A DNA stretch of 64,000 bases from Nymphaea colorata (Eukaryota; Streptophyta; Magnoliopsida; Nymphaeales; Nymphaeaceae), in assembly GCF_008831285.2 (NCBI RefSeq), contig NC_045138.2, positions 21,177,934 to 21,241,933 on the forward strand, in the 5' to 3' direction. Positions 53,043 to 64,000 of the stretch are shown one piece after another. A program made the translations under genes and the position numbers. The notes below the pieces were generated by a model that saw nothing but the letters and a program-made list of their open reading frames with translations, was not told the DNA's origin and did not search any database. The stretch's first letter is position 1. Each line of letters opens with the position of its first letter.

Positions 53043-54439
53043 GCGAACCAGTGACTCGGTCCGGGAAACGATCCCGTTGACCAGAAACGTTTCGTTTCGT
53101 CGGAAGCCGATACAATTGCCGCTAAGTGCTCGTGCTCTTTAAATATTCAATTCTTTTAAAGGGCGTAAAAATTATATAAAACTTTGTTTTAGTGTAAGAA
53201 ACAACCCTTTTAGAAATCATTGGAGATCCTAGAGCTATAATTAATGTAATTTAAGAATCATCTATGCAAATTATAATATTTTATGTAAATTTGGTTTTTT
53301 CAGTCATGGATTTTAATGACATGAACAGTATGGGCTTGACTACCTTAGGGGGCATTTGATGTACTCTCCCATTGTTAGCTTGGGATTTATTTTTCCTTTT
53401 TTTAGTTCGATGTGTAGGTGGTTTTTGCTGATCGTATACATGGTCAAGGTCGTCCTCCATTTTTTCTTTCCACTAACATTGTTCATGTGGATCTTTGTCC
53501 TTCTACTTAATTTTGAATGAACATTAATGACATGGATGTGATTTTTTCATTTATAATGTGGTTCTTATTCATAATTCAATGAAAGTGGATTTTGAAACTG
53601 ATAAAATTGATTATCTATGCAAAATACAAGGAATTTCATTGCATAATGCCCTTGAGAAGATGTTGAAACTAAGGAAACCTGGAAACAGCATCATCGATTC
53701 ACTCATTGCTGTGATTTTGAATGATATAGATTTTCGGGCACAGATTCCCTTGATTATGGATGGTCCAAGCAGATTGGCATCTCGGAATGAATTACATTAT
53801 TTTTGCGTAAACGTTGGTGAATTCAATGCAAATCGACAGGCTACTGTATAATCGGAGCTATTTAGTGACATAGTCGAAGTGCTTATCAAGGGTAGAGATG
53901 GCAGATTTAGTTTCAGTTTTAAAGATTTGTATCTGAAGTTGAAACACAGAGGTGAAAATTACTCAACCAGTTTTCTTATCCATGCAAAATTTAAATACTG
54001 AGAAAATCATAATCATAGTACATTGGGCTTTAGACTATATTCAATTAGCGTGATAATTCACTTCTTTATCTTCATGTTGCATAAAACGATGAAAAGGTCT
54101 AGTTATCCCACTCTTATTTGGAATGGATACAGGAAGTGGTCAACTTTATATAACAGGAAGGATTTAAATTTTAGGAAAAGGCTATAGCGGTGAATATACT
54201 TCACCGCAATTGCAAAACAAATTGGTATATAAATAAAAAAACGAACGGTGTTCTTAATCAAACAGTGGACGGAAAACTGTTCTGTCCATTCAAACATGAG
54301 AGAAATACCTAAATTGCCCTTATCTTCCTAGGGTAATCTCAAACGAGAACGCTTTTCTCTCGGTGATAAGCACCCCATAAAAGGATATTTACGTCAAAAC
54401 GCCAAAACCGCTCATTCCCCGCTTCCGAACAGTGGTTAC

Positions 54440-55110
54440 CAGCAGAAACGAGCACCGGAAGAAAATTTTCCGAATAATGAAAGACCAACCTGCCGGAAGA
54501 GAAATTCCCGAAAAATGCCAAATTAAGGGGATCGATCATCGTTCACCTTCAACTTTGGAAGTGAACACATTTGGGGACAACGGAGATATGGGTTTTTGCT
54601 GGGATCGACGCAGGCGGGAAGATAAAACAAAAAGAGGAAGAGCGAAGAGCCGGTGAAGAATGAAGACTAGCGAGTGTTGTAGTGGCAAGGGGGAGGAGAC
54701 AGAGCCGGTGAATGCGTTAAATACGTTGAGGCAGAGGGCGCTTTCGCCGCTATCTCTCCCCTTTCTCGCTCCCCCTTCCCCCTCCTCTCCTTCTGTCGCT
54801 TCACCCCTCTTCTTCTTCTTCCTCCGGCTAGGTGTTGCCTTTGTCTGCTTTGCCAGCGTTAGGTGAAGTTTTACTCCCTTTCTCCGTCATCTTCTTGTCA
54901 GTCTTGTGAAGATACCACAACGGAGGCGAGCGAATTCAGAAGGGCGTGCGCAGAGGAGAAAAAATCAAAAGCTCATCGGAGATCATTGAAACAAGAGATG
55001 GATCGTCGCTTGATCAGAAAGCCGGGCGTCGTTACGACGTGACGGAGCCAATTTTCCGGCAGGTTGGTCTTTCAGTCTTCGGAAATTTCGTTCTGCCGTC
55101 ATAGGCAATG
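54440..55110. repeat. Inverted-repeat-flanked GC-rich block
   Basis: A 20-bp perfect inverted repeat (54479-54498 and 55054-55073, TCCGGCAGGTTGGTCTTTC) extends imperfectly to about 45 bp. It brackets a GC-rich, C/T-rich segment with leader-like sequence. It could be a transposon that carries host sequence, or chance duplication of promoter sequence. Confidence 0.5.
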
Positions 55111-55779
55111 AGGACGCGATGCTTAAATCTAGGGAATAGTTTGGTTATTTTGCAGGATAACTATTGATCTATATCATTTTCTCGGAAAGTTTTCGATTTA
55201 ACCAGTAAAAATATTTTGATCATTTTCAATCCATAACACACGGTCCCTTTACGGGTCATACCAACATATATATATATATAATATATATATATATAAAGTC
55301 CAGCTTCGTCTTCAATGGCGAAGAACAGGGTCTCTGGATCAGCTGAAAAAGGCGTGCGCGTCTTTATGGTACGCCCATTTTGTTCAAAGTGTGCAACAAA
55401 AACTAGATTGTACATTAATTCAGCAGAATTATATCTCAATAGAAATAAAGTCACATAAGGAGTTGTATTGTGTAGTGACTTTTTGATATTGTTTTTGGAG
55501 AGAACGATTTGGGTACTAAGGCATTGTACTTGTGATGGTGAAATATTCTAATGAATTAAAATTACGTAGTATCATTGTAACTGTAGAAGAATGGCCTAAC
55601 AGATAACCTGGTCCCTTATCTTGGTTCAAATCAGAAATCAGAAAATGTCACGCGATATAGTGGCTCACGCGTAGGCGAACAGAGCAAGCATACGTTATCC
55701 TTTTAGCAGAAAGTCTCTCGTAACCGAAATATTATCTATACGTTTTTCACATTTCGCTCCTGTATGCTTGGGCTCACGG

Positions 55780-55787
55780 TATAAAAG
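55780..55787 (+). promoter_or_regulatory. Candidate TATA box upstream of SWC6
   Basis: TATAAAAG followed about 50 bp later by TTCTTCTTCCTCCTC, a composition typical of plant 5' leaders. SWC6 coding starts 1.2 kb downstream, so a 5'UTR intron would be needed; TCCAATCTAG at 57001-57008 could be its acceptor. Tentative. Confidence 0.35.
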
Positions 55788-57017
55788 CCTTCCCTGAGTG
55801 CATTTCACAGTTTTAGCGGAGGAAGAGAATATTATTCTTCTTCCTCCTCTGCTCATCCTCCGTACTGTGCCAGGAGGGCGCGTCCCTGTGTGGAAAAAAG
55901 CGCGACTCTTCTTCGTGTCGCTTTAGAAGCTGCGTTTGTTCTTCTTGGTCCCCAGACGCGAGCAACGAGGCAAAACAGGAGATCGGCGTCCCCGGTGTTC
56001 CATGATTCTCGTCCCGTCTTCCCTGACGACATCACAAAAATTGGCAGGCTCTCTCTCTCTGTCTCTGCGTTAGTAGCGCGCTTTGCTGAAAAGTTTGGGA
56101 CAGAGACACGAGCAAATATTGAATGAGGACCTTGAGATGGCCATGGATATACACAGGCAAGTTGAGTTTGATATCCAAAGCGGGAGAATAGTTCTAGTCG
56201 TAGAAACGGAGGTTTTCCTGTTTGAAGTTAGGGAAATCTTTCCTGTTTGAAGTTGGGGAAATCTAATAACGTACAGCAAGTGTTTGAAGAAATGCCTGTT
56301 ACTGTACATTGATATTTTGCGCAATGAACGAGCAGGTGCATCCTTGCTCCGTTATGGTTGCGCGGTGGGCGAAGCGGTAGCGAAGAAAAAAAAGAAGGTC
56401 TTCATTGATTAGAACTTGTTCATGAGCTGTATTAGTCTACACAGACGACGGGGAGTGTAGCTGGTCATTGTTAAAAAGCAAATGTTACTTAGACTTTCAA
56501 GCGAGAGTACCACTGAGAGGGAGTTGTGGCAGGTGTTTAAATCCCAATTCTATCATCACTTTGTACCTTCATGGTGTTCTGAGTTTACTTCTTAAGGGCG
56601 ACTGAACGATCTCTTTTTATAATAAAAAGTGCCACTTGAAGAAGGGGTTTAGAGACAGAGGGCTTTTCCAAGTTACAAATTTGTAACGATAAAATTGGGC
56701 ATGTTTTTCTCTGGTGCCTTAACCAAGTTAGGCCAAACGCTGTCACAACACACACACGCTCTCTCTCGTTTGTGCGGCTTACTAATTACCATCACACTGC
56801 TAGTAGTAGTAGCTCCAGTGGTTCATGATCTGCTAATGAGTATTTGTGTATGTCCGACAGGTTAAAGCAGCATAATATTGTTTAGTGATTCGTCAAAGTT
56901 TTCATTGTTTGGTTCGTTCCATTTAACGATTGAGGTAATGATCTTTTAAAATAGGGATGTGGTTCCTGTTTCATTCGATCATTTTCATGGTTTCATTCTC
57001 CAATCTAGGTCGCAGAG

Positions 57018-57122
57018 ATGGATGAAGATGGTTCTGGTTTATACCGCCGGACATCTGTCCGCAATCGCAAGGTGGCTGCAAAGATGAGTGCTGCTCTTGG
57101 TAGTAGCGACAACCGGATGCAG
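57018..57122 (+). CDS. SWC6: SWC6 exon 1
   Basis: Encodes residues 1-35 (MDEDGSGLYRRTSVRNRKV onward). Ends CGGATGCAG at a GTCAGA donor, phase 0. A possible 5'UTR intron acceptor lies just upstream. Confidence 0.93.
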
Positions 57123-59349
57123 GTCAGATGTTGACCAGAACTCTTTCAAAACCGACATGCCTTACGTTTGCTTTCTTCTCCATGAACTGCTTTTCCCATA
57201 GCCACATTGTGGACTTTCTCAATTTTCTTTGAAAGTAATGCTACTATTGCATCATTTCAACAATTGATATTGTCTTCAATCTGGTTGCACCCTTTTTTGT
57301 GTTTGTCTAGGTATGAGTTGATTGTGTTTATCTGTATGCAGGCAGCCCTTGCGCGCCTTGAAGCACTGGAGAGTGATTATGCTGGCGTGGAGACAGTAGA
57401 AATTGATGACGATGAGGATGCGTCTCTTGATGAAGATGATCAAGGTCTTCTTTTCTTCCCTTTGTTCTCTAAGCCATTTCAAACCAACTGACAAGCACAC
57501 ATAAATGGATGTTTGTTGCATGGAATTGTTAAATGTTGTTTTATTTGGTCTTCCTTGTTTCTTTAAAAAGCTTATAGCTGCTGTACTATGTGCAAGTCAT
57601 ACATTGAGGTAGTTTCACATGGTCATTGTCTATGCAGTAAGTTACACAATTGAATTTGGCAGGAATATTTTCTAGCTTCAGCTAATTGAGTGGCTAAAGG
57701 TCTTCTTTGAAATCCTCAATCCAAATAAGTAAATAGTCCTAATTATAAATGTTAAAACAAGTTGGTATATAACTGGTTATCTCTGGAACTTGCGTTCAGT
57801 ATGAGATTCTATGCATCCCTAAATTTGTTAACCAATAACAAGAACTAACTTTTACAAACCTATGTTTGTATTTGTGTGCCAGTTTCGCACATGGTCCATA
57901 TCATAAGAGGACGATGTGCTTGGTATAGGGGAGAAGTCATGTATCTGGAGTAGCAGGGCTAAGTGAGGATATCACATTGGCCATAGGTAAGGTTATCTTA
58001 ATAAGCAACCTCTTCTGCAATTGGAAAAAATTATCAGACACGGATTAACAGTTAAATCCTGTAGTGTTGGCAGGCGAGCTGCTCCTCAAATTAAAACAAC
58101 TTCTCTCTCTCAGAGGCACACACACACACACACAAACATATCGATGTGTCATGTTTGTATGTCCTTGATAATTCTATCAAGTGGTATCAATGTCCTTGAT
58201 GATTGTATCAAGTAGTACCAGTGTCCTTGATGATCGTGCTGATTGGTACCAAAGGCAGTGGCACTCTTGGGAGGATGATGATGGAGGATCCGTGTCAGTT
58301 CATCATCTTGCTTGTAGAATTGAGCTTGGGGCTTCTTATGCTGGTCAAGATGACTGTGCACCTCTATCACAGATATTCATGAGAGTTGACTCTTTTTAAC
58401 AGGCAATATCACTAAACAAGTTTGCATCAGTGAGAAAATCAGTTCTTCAATGTTGCAAGCTTGAGCAACACACAATCCATGTGACGCAGAAAGATTGGTT
58501 ATTTGATGAGTGTAGGATTCTTGAAATGGATGGTTCTGTTGGGAGGCTTGATCTTTTGGCAGCCACCATTTTAAAGTATAGAGTTAGATTTTCACCTACC
58601 ACATGAATCCAGTGATCGCCAGATGTTTACAAACATCTGTTTAGCATGAGAGACATGTTACAAGATGTGTTATTCTTAGCTTAAGCACAATGCTGGAACT
58701 CTATGTGGTGTCTAAGTGCATGTTTGAAAGTGGAGATTATGCTTGACCAGGATGATGAGGTCAACCTCTTGATAGGGTGTTGTGTATTGAGAAGAAGGTG
58801 CACAGTGCACTAGCAGCCAGCAGGATCATAGATCACATCATCCGCCCAAAGCCCCAAGGGGATGACACTTTCTCTAGCTCCTATGTCACATAGGTGTGGG
58901 GTGCAGGTGCAACTAACACACAGACACACATATATATTTATATAATCACACTAAAGAAGCTAAATATTTTATATTTAGCAATCTATGTCATGTAGGTATC
59001 AGTGTGGCACGCGCGAGAGAGAGAGAGAGAGAGAGTAGTTGAACCAGTCTCATTTTGAGATTTGAGAAAACAATTATCATATATGTTCTGCATGTTTGAA
59101 AACATATATATCAACATAAATGGTGTTTCTTTGACATGTAACATGACTTTCGAAAGCAAAAAAAAAAAATGTTCACGCTGTTGACTTTAAAATCTAAAAA
59201 ACTTTCTCTGCATGATTTAAGGCATCATTTTGCTTTTATAAGATTATAATTTTTTGAGACTACAGATCACATCCATAAGGTAGTTTACAGAAAAGAGATT
59301 GAAAAATGTTAAAAATGAAAAGACTGGTCAGATCAGTCCATCAGGACTT

Positions 59350-59390
<41 letters not shown>

Positions 59391-62300
59391 TACATATATA
59401 GATGTCTGGTAGCCGACAGGGGTTAAAAAGAGTCGTCTATGGGATGGTTATAAACAGTGTCACAAAAGACATGTTTTTTCGAAAAAAACGTGATAAATAA
59501 AATTGCCATTTAAAACTTAAAAAAACACATTTTTTTGAAAATGTTTTAAAAACGGTAAAAGAGTTCATGTTTTTTTTCATTTTCTATTTTTTATTTATTG
59601 CAAATCTATTTATTTTTTGATGTTTGTGTTATTAGTTTATCTCTTATTTTATTTTCCCCTTATTTTTATTTTTTTTTTAAATTTTGAAAAATCTACTGTA
59701 TTTTCCCCCTTTTTTTCAAACTCGTATTGTACCCGATAAAAACCTTGCCATTTAAAACTCAAAAACGGTATTTGTGACTATGGTTGTGACACTTGTAAAT
59801 AGTGGAGGTTAGTTGAATAAGACCCTAAGTCGGGTCAGGCCTGGAAGCCCAGTAAGCAGTTTGTGTATCTGAACATCTAGTTCTTTTTTCATTGCTTTCC
59901 CCATTCTAGAGTTCCTTGGATTTTTAAGTAGGTTAATGGATCTTAAACAGCATTATAGGATGGTGAAAAGATTCATATGACACACAAAGTCACTTGGGAG
60001 TTTGGGACCTTTTTAACTTCTAATAAGTTCTTCTATTTACTCATGACTAGATTCTATACTATTTTTAGGGTATCCCTCTATGGCACTGGGAGGGTATGAT
60101 TCACTTGTACATGTATATTTGTCAACTTGTTCACTCCCATGATGTTGACAAGGTATAAAATCTGTGCCTTCATATCCAGTATGGTTATAAATAAAACCAA
60201 ACTTTATCAAATATGCCATATAAGAAAACCCATCTTCTTTAATGAAATCCTTTCCTTACAATTTAAACTCATTTTCTTTTTCAAGAAATCTATATTTCTA
60301 GAAACATATCATTCTTAATTTCATAACATTACATCTCTTCGATTTTCAGCCAATAAAGTTACATTCAATAGTTTCTAGTGGCAATTTATGTTGTTTTTCT
60401 ATCAACAAAAAAAATATTTTGCGTCCAGAATCTCTAAGTCTACTTCCTTTTAAAGTTGAAGATAACAATTTCACTAATCAAATATAGGATTGTTGAAACT
60501 GCCTTGACACAAAAGCTTGTGGGAATATTTTTTAAAATAAAGTCTTAGTGGTTTCAATAATGGTGGTGGCATTTATGTTCTACTTGATGAGGCATAGGAC
60601 ATAATTTTTGATAACTAATTCAATTATTTTGAAATGATTTTGAATTTTTAAGAGGCACAAATTCTTCTCCCTAGATCCAATTGAACTATATTATTGTTTT
60701 ACTCAAATTGATTCTTCATCAAGTTGTAAAATGTTTTCAAACATGTAAAAGCTTCAGATTTGGGTTTAAGGAAATCATTTGAGCACATTCAGTAAAATGA
60801 TCAGTAAATGTCATGTAGTAAGTCAGTCTTCCTTTTGATATGACCAGAGTGGGACCCCATACACATAAATGTACAAAACTGAATGGTGCATGTTCAACAA
60901 TACAGTCAGCCCAGAGTTTCTCATGGCTGTATTTTGAACATAAAAATACTACCTTCCAGAACAAGTCCATGGCCCTTCTCAATTAACTTACTTGACAGGC
61001 AGTCCTACATTCAACAAGCGTGAGAAGTCAATCTCATAACCACAATCAGACATTTAAAAAATGGATAAAATTCCAAATTTATTTTGGAAAAATTTTAGTG
61101 TTAGGAACAATATAATTTTTCTAAATGCTTTATGCTTTCAAATTTCTAGGTAATGCCTTTGCGGGTGTGAACTTTAGTGGATAATTTTTCTTTACACAGA
61201 TAATATGGTTTGATGTCATCTGAAAGGGGACATCAGGGTCATGAATCCAAGACTCTGCTCTTGATTATATAGCTACCCTATAAGTTGAAAAGGAACTTTT
61301 TAATATTTGTTGAAAGGCTTCCACCAATTGAGATATGGAAACCCCTTATATTTTTTTCTTGTTGACATCTGTCTTCTTCATTTTGTTCCTATGGTGGCTA
61401 CTTTGGCAATCTGGTTTATGCGCCCAGTTCATTAGAAAAATGGAAATAGTGTTTTCTACCTTCTTTTTTATAGTTTGCAGAGTGTGAAGGCTGTCTTTAC
61501 ATGGTTGCCAGATCTAGTCACAGAAAGTGTATATCTTCTTGACATGCTTGTACAAGAGAAGCTTTATTAATAATTGATGCTGGAACTTGCTCAAACTTAG
61601 GCCGAAGCCCTAAAAGAAAGACAAACAGATTCTAGGTGTCAATTTGTCTTTTTTTTCATTTCAATAGCTCCTCCCCATTGAGGTTCCAAAAGTGTTAGTT
61701 AATCCCATAGAGAACAAAGAATTCTGTGATAACCCTTTTACCGTTTTTGTTCCTTCATTTGGTAAGGTGAACCTTATCTGGGATAATAATGTCTTCATTC
61801 ATCTTTCTGCATAAAATAGCTATTGAGAAAAAGGCATGCTTCTGCTGTAATGTTGAGTTTTAGTTGAGATACAATTTTTACATCCACAGTGTCTATGAAC
61901 CGTTTTGGTATCATAATCTTTTGAAGGCTTTTATTTCTCATCCTTATTTAAGGTCACCATTTTGTTTCAACAAACTTAATGAGCTTCAAATTAAGGATCT
62001 AAGTGGTACAACTCTTATATCCCCCTAATCTATTGCTTTAAATATGTTCTGTGGCCATAACACTTGTCATACAACTTAAATCTCTCTGAGTACAGCAGCT
62101 TGCTCTTTTTCTGCCGCTATAAAACAAGGCCAAGTAAGAAAATCTTGCTACCAATATTCTTCGCAACAATATTGAAGATTTTTTCAATCAACACACTTCT
62201 CCAGACAGCCACTTAGGGAACTATAACCACTTTACAAGTCTTCTTTAATCCCAAGCTCTGATAAATGTGCATTTTAACTACGTACTCTCTCTCTCTATAT

Positions 62301-63942
62301 ATATATATACACACACACACAGAGATAGAGAAAGGGGGCCGGAGGGGGGGAGGTCTCGATCTTTGAGAACTGCTTTTTTTGATCAAGTGATAATTTTTTT
62401 GAAGTCTATGAAGCATTTTAAGGAAAAGGAAAAATTCAAGCTTCGCACTCAAGATGTGCCAGAGCAGAATGGATTGAACACCTGATGCCTGTAGTTTATT
62501 GGTTTTTACTACAACTTTCTTACCGAAGGATTACTCTTATTGGCAGGTTAAACAGTAATACTTTCCTAGCAAATATTAGCAGTCCAGATAGGGTGAAATG
62601 GCTAAGGTCAAATGGTTCATGGGGATACTGGAGGTTCTATAAATTCTTTTGAGGCACGGGTATAAATTTAATGGAAGGTTGAACTGAATATTCATGAGAA
62701 TAATGTTTAGTTAACGGAAAAAAAAAAGTTAAACATGGTAACAAGGCTGTCATGTACTTCTGGTTTTTCTGAATCTGATCTCATTTCAACTTACCATGCA
62801 CTGGAAATGAGACAATCTCCAAACTCAGTATGATTCACACAAGCACAACAATCAAGAACAAAACACAAAGAACTCAAAAGATCACGATGCTTCAGTAATA
62901 ATGGCATACAACACTTACCACAAACAGTAAAAATGAAAAGCTCCATTGGCAGATAAGAGTACTCGAAATACTGCAATGAAGAGACAAAGGGGCTTCAACC
63001 CTTCACCATATGAAACGAAAGCAGCCAAGGGCTAGTTGTTGGGCTTATTCAACGGCCGTCGGCCAGAAATATGGCCACTGGGTAGCTCAACTACTAGCTG
63101 GCCAAGTAATTGGCCAAGAAAGGATACAGATAGAAAGAAGAGTATATCTATGTGTGTGTTACACATATATACGTAACAGATATAGTATACCATGCTCACA
63201 TGCACATGCATGAACAGAATGTCTTGGGAGCAGTGGCGGAGCCAGAAATTTCTGGCTAAGGGGCACTGTAAGTTTAAATTTCAAATTTTAAGGGCACTCA
63301 TATGTAAAAAACTGAAAATTAATGAAGTTTCTATATGTAAATAAAGTACATTTTGTGGGCAGGTGTGAGCAATTACCCACATCAGCTACAACATGGCTCC
63401 GCCACTGCTTAGGAGTACTTTGACGACTCTAAAGCATTTGCATTTCTGTAGTCTTCTCTAAAATTAATGTCTTAATTTCTGAATGCCGGTGTCCTGTAAT
63501 TTTTCTGCTTTAGAGCTTGTCTAAACCTCTCTCTATTGTTTAGCTTATGTGCAAAGGAAACAGAAGGGTGGAAGACGTAGGACAAGGCAGGCAAGGGCTC
63601 TTGAGAATGCAAAGAAGGCACCTAAATCCTTTTTGGATATGTTACATGAGGTGAAGGGCACCATAGAATTTTTGAATTGAATTTCCATGCAGATGCAATT
63701 TACCAATACTGACATTTTTTTTTGTTTTATTAATGCAGGCAAATCTGGAATCTTTGCCTCCAAATATACCCTCTTACCTCACTGCTGCAGTGGGTCCTCC
63801 AAGTTCATCCTCCCGTCGGTATTTCTGTTCTGTCTGTGGGTATATTGCAAATTATACATGTGTGCAGTGTGGGACACGTTTTTGTTCACGCCGCTGCCAA
63901 GCTGTACATAATGACACTCGTTGTCTAAAATTTGTTGCTTGA
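57018..63942 (+). CDS. SWC6: SWC6/SEF, HIT zinc-finger subunit of the SWR1 complex
   Basis: The SWR1 complex exchanges H2A for H2A.Z in nucleosomes. Its SWC6 (SEF) subunit is required for this and in Arabidopsis represses flowering. Four exons join in phase to 519 nt, 172 residues, against about 171 in Arabidopsis. The order is a basic N-terminus (VRNRKVAAKMSAAL), an acidic stretch (EIDDDEDASLDEDDQ), a basic linker (QKGGRRRTRQARALE), the conserved APKSFLDMLHEANLESLP, and a C-terminal HIT zinc finger with Cys 135, 138, 146, 149, 154, 158, His 162 and Cys 167. All eight ligands are present. The ATG at 57018 fits the family's N-terminus. Intron 2 is 6.1 kb and full of repeats. Confidence 0.96.
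57342..57444 (+). CDS. SWC6: SWC6 exon 2
   Basis: Encodes AALARLEALESDYAGVET, VEIDDDEDASLDEDDQ and one further base. Acceptor TATGCAG, donor GTCTTC, end phase 1. Confidence 0.93.
58181..58607 (+). pseudogene. Unidentified coding-like frame in SWC6 intron 2
   Basis: One frame is open for about 140 codons with a single TAA at 58397. It reads DRADWYQRQWHSWEDDDGG, VHHLACRIELGASYAG, SVLQCCKLEQHTIHV, QKDWLFDECRILEMDGSV and more. The composition looks like real protein. TTTTTAACAG at the TAA resembles a splice acceptor. Not recognised; probably an exon or cDNA fragment of another gene. Confidence 0.35.
59455..59782. repeat. Diverged CATAGCCACAAATAT family member
   Basis: The right end GTATTTGTGACTATG matches the family. 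The left end, CAGTGTCACAAAAGAC, is diverged. The AT-rich core with T runs matches the other copies. Target duplication not seen. Confidence 0.45.
60735..61290 (-). pseudogene. Decayed copia protease-integrase remnant
   Basis: On the minus strand, from right to left: a SWIHDPDVPFQMTSNH-like piece (compare [14 protein letters not shown]), then APFSFVHLCVWGPTLVISKG and LTYYMTFTDHFTECA (compare HSDVWGP and FIDDYSR). Catalytic residues are lost and stops are present. Confidence 0.65.
63231..63407. mobile_element. hAT-type MITE in SWC6 intron 2
   Basis: 177 bp with inverted termini CAGTGGCGGAGCCA and TGGCTCCGCCACTG (14 bp, perfect). Target duplication CTTGGGAG (63223-63230) versus CTTAGGAG (63408-63415). 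Same terminal type as the element at 2450. Confidence 0.85.
63544..63650 (+). CDS. SWC6: SWC6 exon 3
   Basis: Encodes YVQRKQKGGRRRTRQARALE then NAKKAPKSFLDMLHE. The acceptor TTTAG completes an Ala codon split by intron 2. Donor GTGAAG, phase 0. Confidence 0.94.
63739..63942 (+). CDS. SWC6: SWC6 exon 4: HIT zinc finger and stop
   Basis: Encodes ANLESLPPNIPSYL then VGPPSSSSRRYFCSVCGYIA and the remaining zinc-finger ligands, ending RCLKFVA and TGA. Acceptor ATGCAG. The 3'UTR continues beyond the stop to the window edge. Confidence 0.96.
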   Translation, partial: ANLESLPPNIPSYLTAAVGPPSSSSRRYFCSVCGYIANYTCVQCGTRFCSRRCQAVHNDTRCLKFVA

Positions 63943-64000
63943 CATGTGTTGGACTTAGTAACCATTGCTGCCCACTGTTTCTCATTGTCCGGTTTTTAAC

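Larger units (their letters stand above)
52958..57017. other. Divergent intergenic region of CCA and SWC6
   Basis: On the CCA side a minus-strand TATTTAAA at 53138-53145 could be a TATA box for a start near 53110. On the SWC6 side, TATAAAAG at 55780-55787 precedes a C/T-rich stretch (55837-55852). A second C/T-rich leader-like stretch lies at 54740-54830. An ATATAT run is at about 55266-55296. An unrecognised 97-codon frame (53558-53851, +) has no known domain. Confidence 0.5.
57445..63543 (+). other. SWC6 intron 2, 6.1 kb, repeat-rich
   Basis: Contains a coding-like frame (58181-58607), (CA)n near 58119-58132, (GA)n near 59010-59035, (TA)n near 59349-59380, a diverged MITE (about 59455-59782), a decayed copia fragment (60735-61290), a CT/TA/CA microsatellite near 62285-62320 and an hAT MITE (63231-63407). 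Between 61300 and 63200 there is otherwise nothing I recognise. Confidence 0.75.

Noticed and set aside
53558-53851. 97-codon frame upstream of CCA
   Set aside because: No recognised domain, no partner exons, AT-rich context; left only as a remark in the intergenic entry.

Overview
The window is plant nuclear DNA, almost certainly from a flowering plant. It is AT-rich, holds spliced genes with GT-AG introns, and carries several Ty1/copia LTR retrotransposons primed by initiator-Met tRNA. Nothing fixes the species. No rRNA, tRNA, CRISPR or bacterial-type feature was seen.

Two host genes were reconstructed exon by exon. The first is a minus-strand CCA tRNA nucleotidyltransferase gene (start codon at 52957, stop at 4505). 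It has 15 coding exons, a 552-residue product and an unbroken reading frame. It covers about 48.5 kb, of which only 1,659 bp is coding. The second is a plus-strand gene for the HIT zinc-finger protein SWC6/SEF, a subunit of the SWR1 (H2A.Z-depositing) chromatin complex. It has four coding exons (57018..63942), a 172-residue product and a 6.1 kb second intron. The genes are transcribed divergently from a region of about 4 kb (52958-57017).

Most of the window is intron of the tRNA nucleotidyltransferase gene. Intron 12 alone spans 6509-33696 (27.2 kb) and holds four full-length copia elements. Element A (minus, 7869-17351) is split by nested element B (plus, 10876-16263). Element D (plus, 19098-24382) and element C (plus, 25289-30216) follow. 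B, C and D have nearly identical LTR pairs and perfect 5-bp target duplications, so they are recent. A is older: its LTRs differ by about 4%, and three of its premature stops are CGA-to-TGA changes. A and C are one family and both lack a recognisable gag. D is almost intact, with a single amber codon in gag. B is frameshifted twice.

The other introns hold older debris: decayed copia gag, integrase and reverse transcriptase fragments, LTR-like blocks, short tandem repeats, and several families of small foldback (MITE-like) elements. Members of four of these families show 8-bp target duplications.

At the far left, the last exon of the tRNA nucleotidyltransferase gene lies in a 201-bp tandem duplication. 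The distal copy of that exon has lost its splice acceptor. The left 4.2 kb is downstream of that gene, with no recognised host gene.
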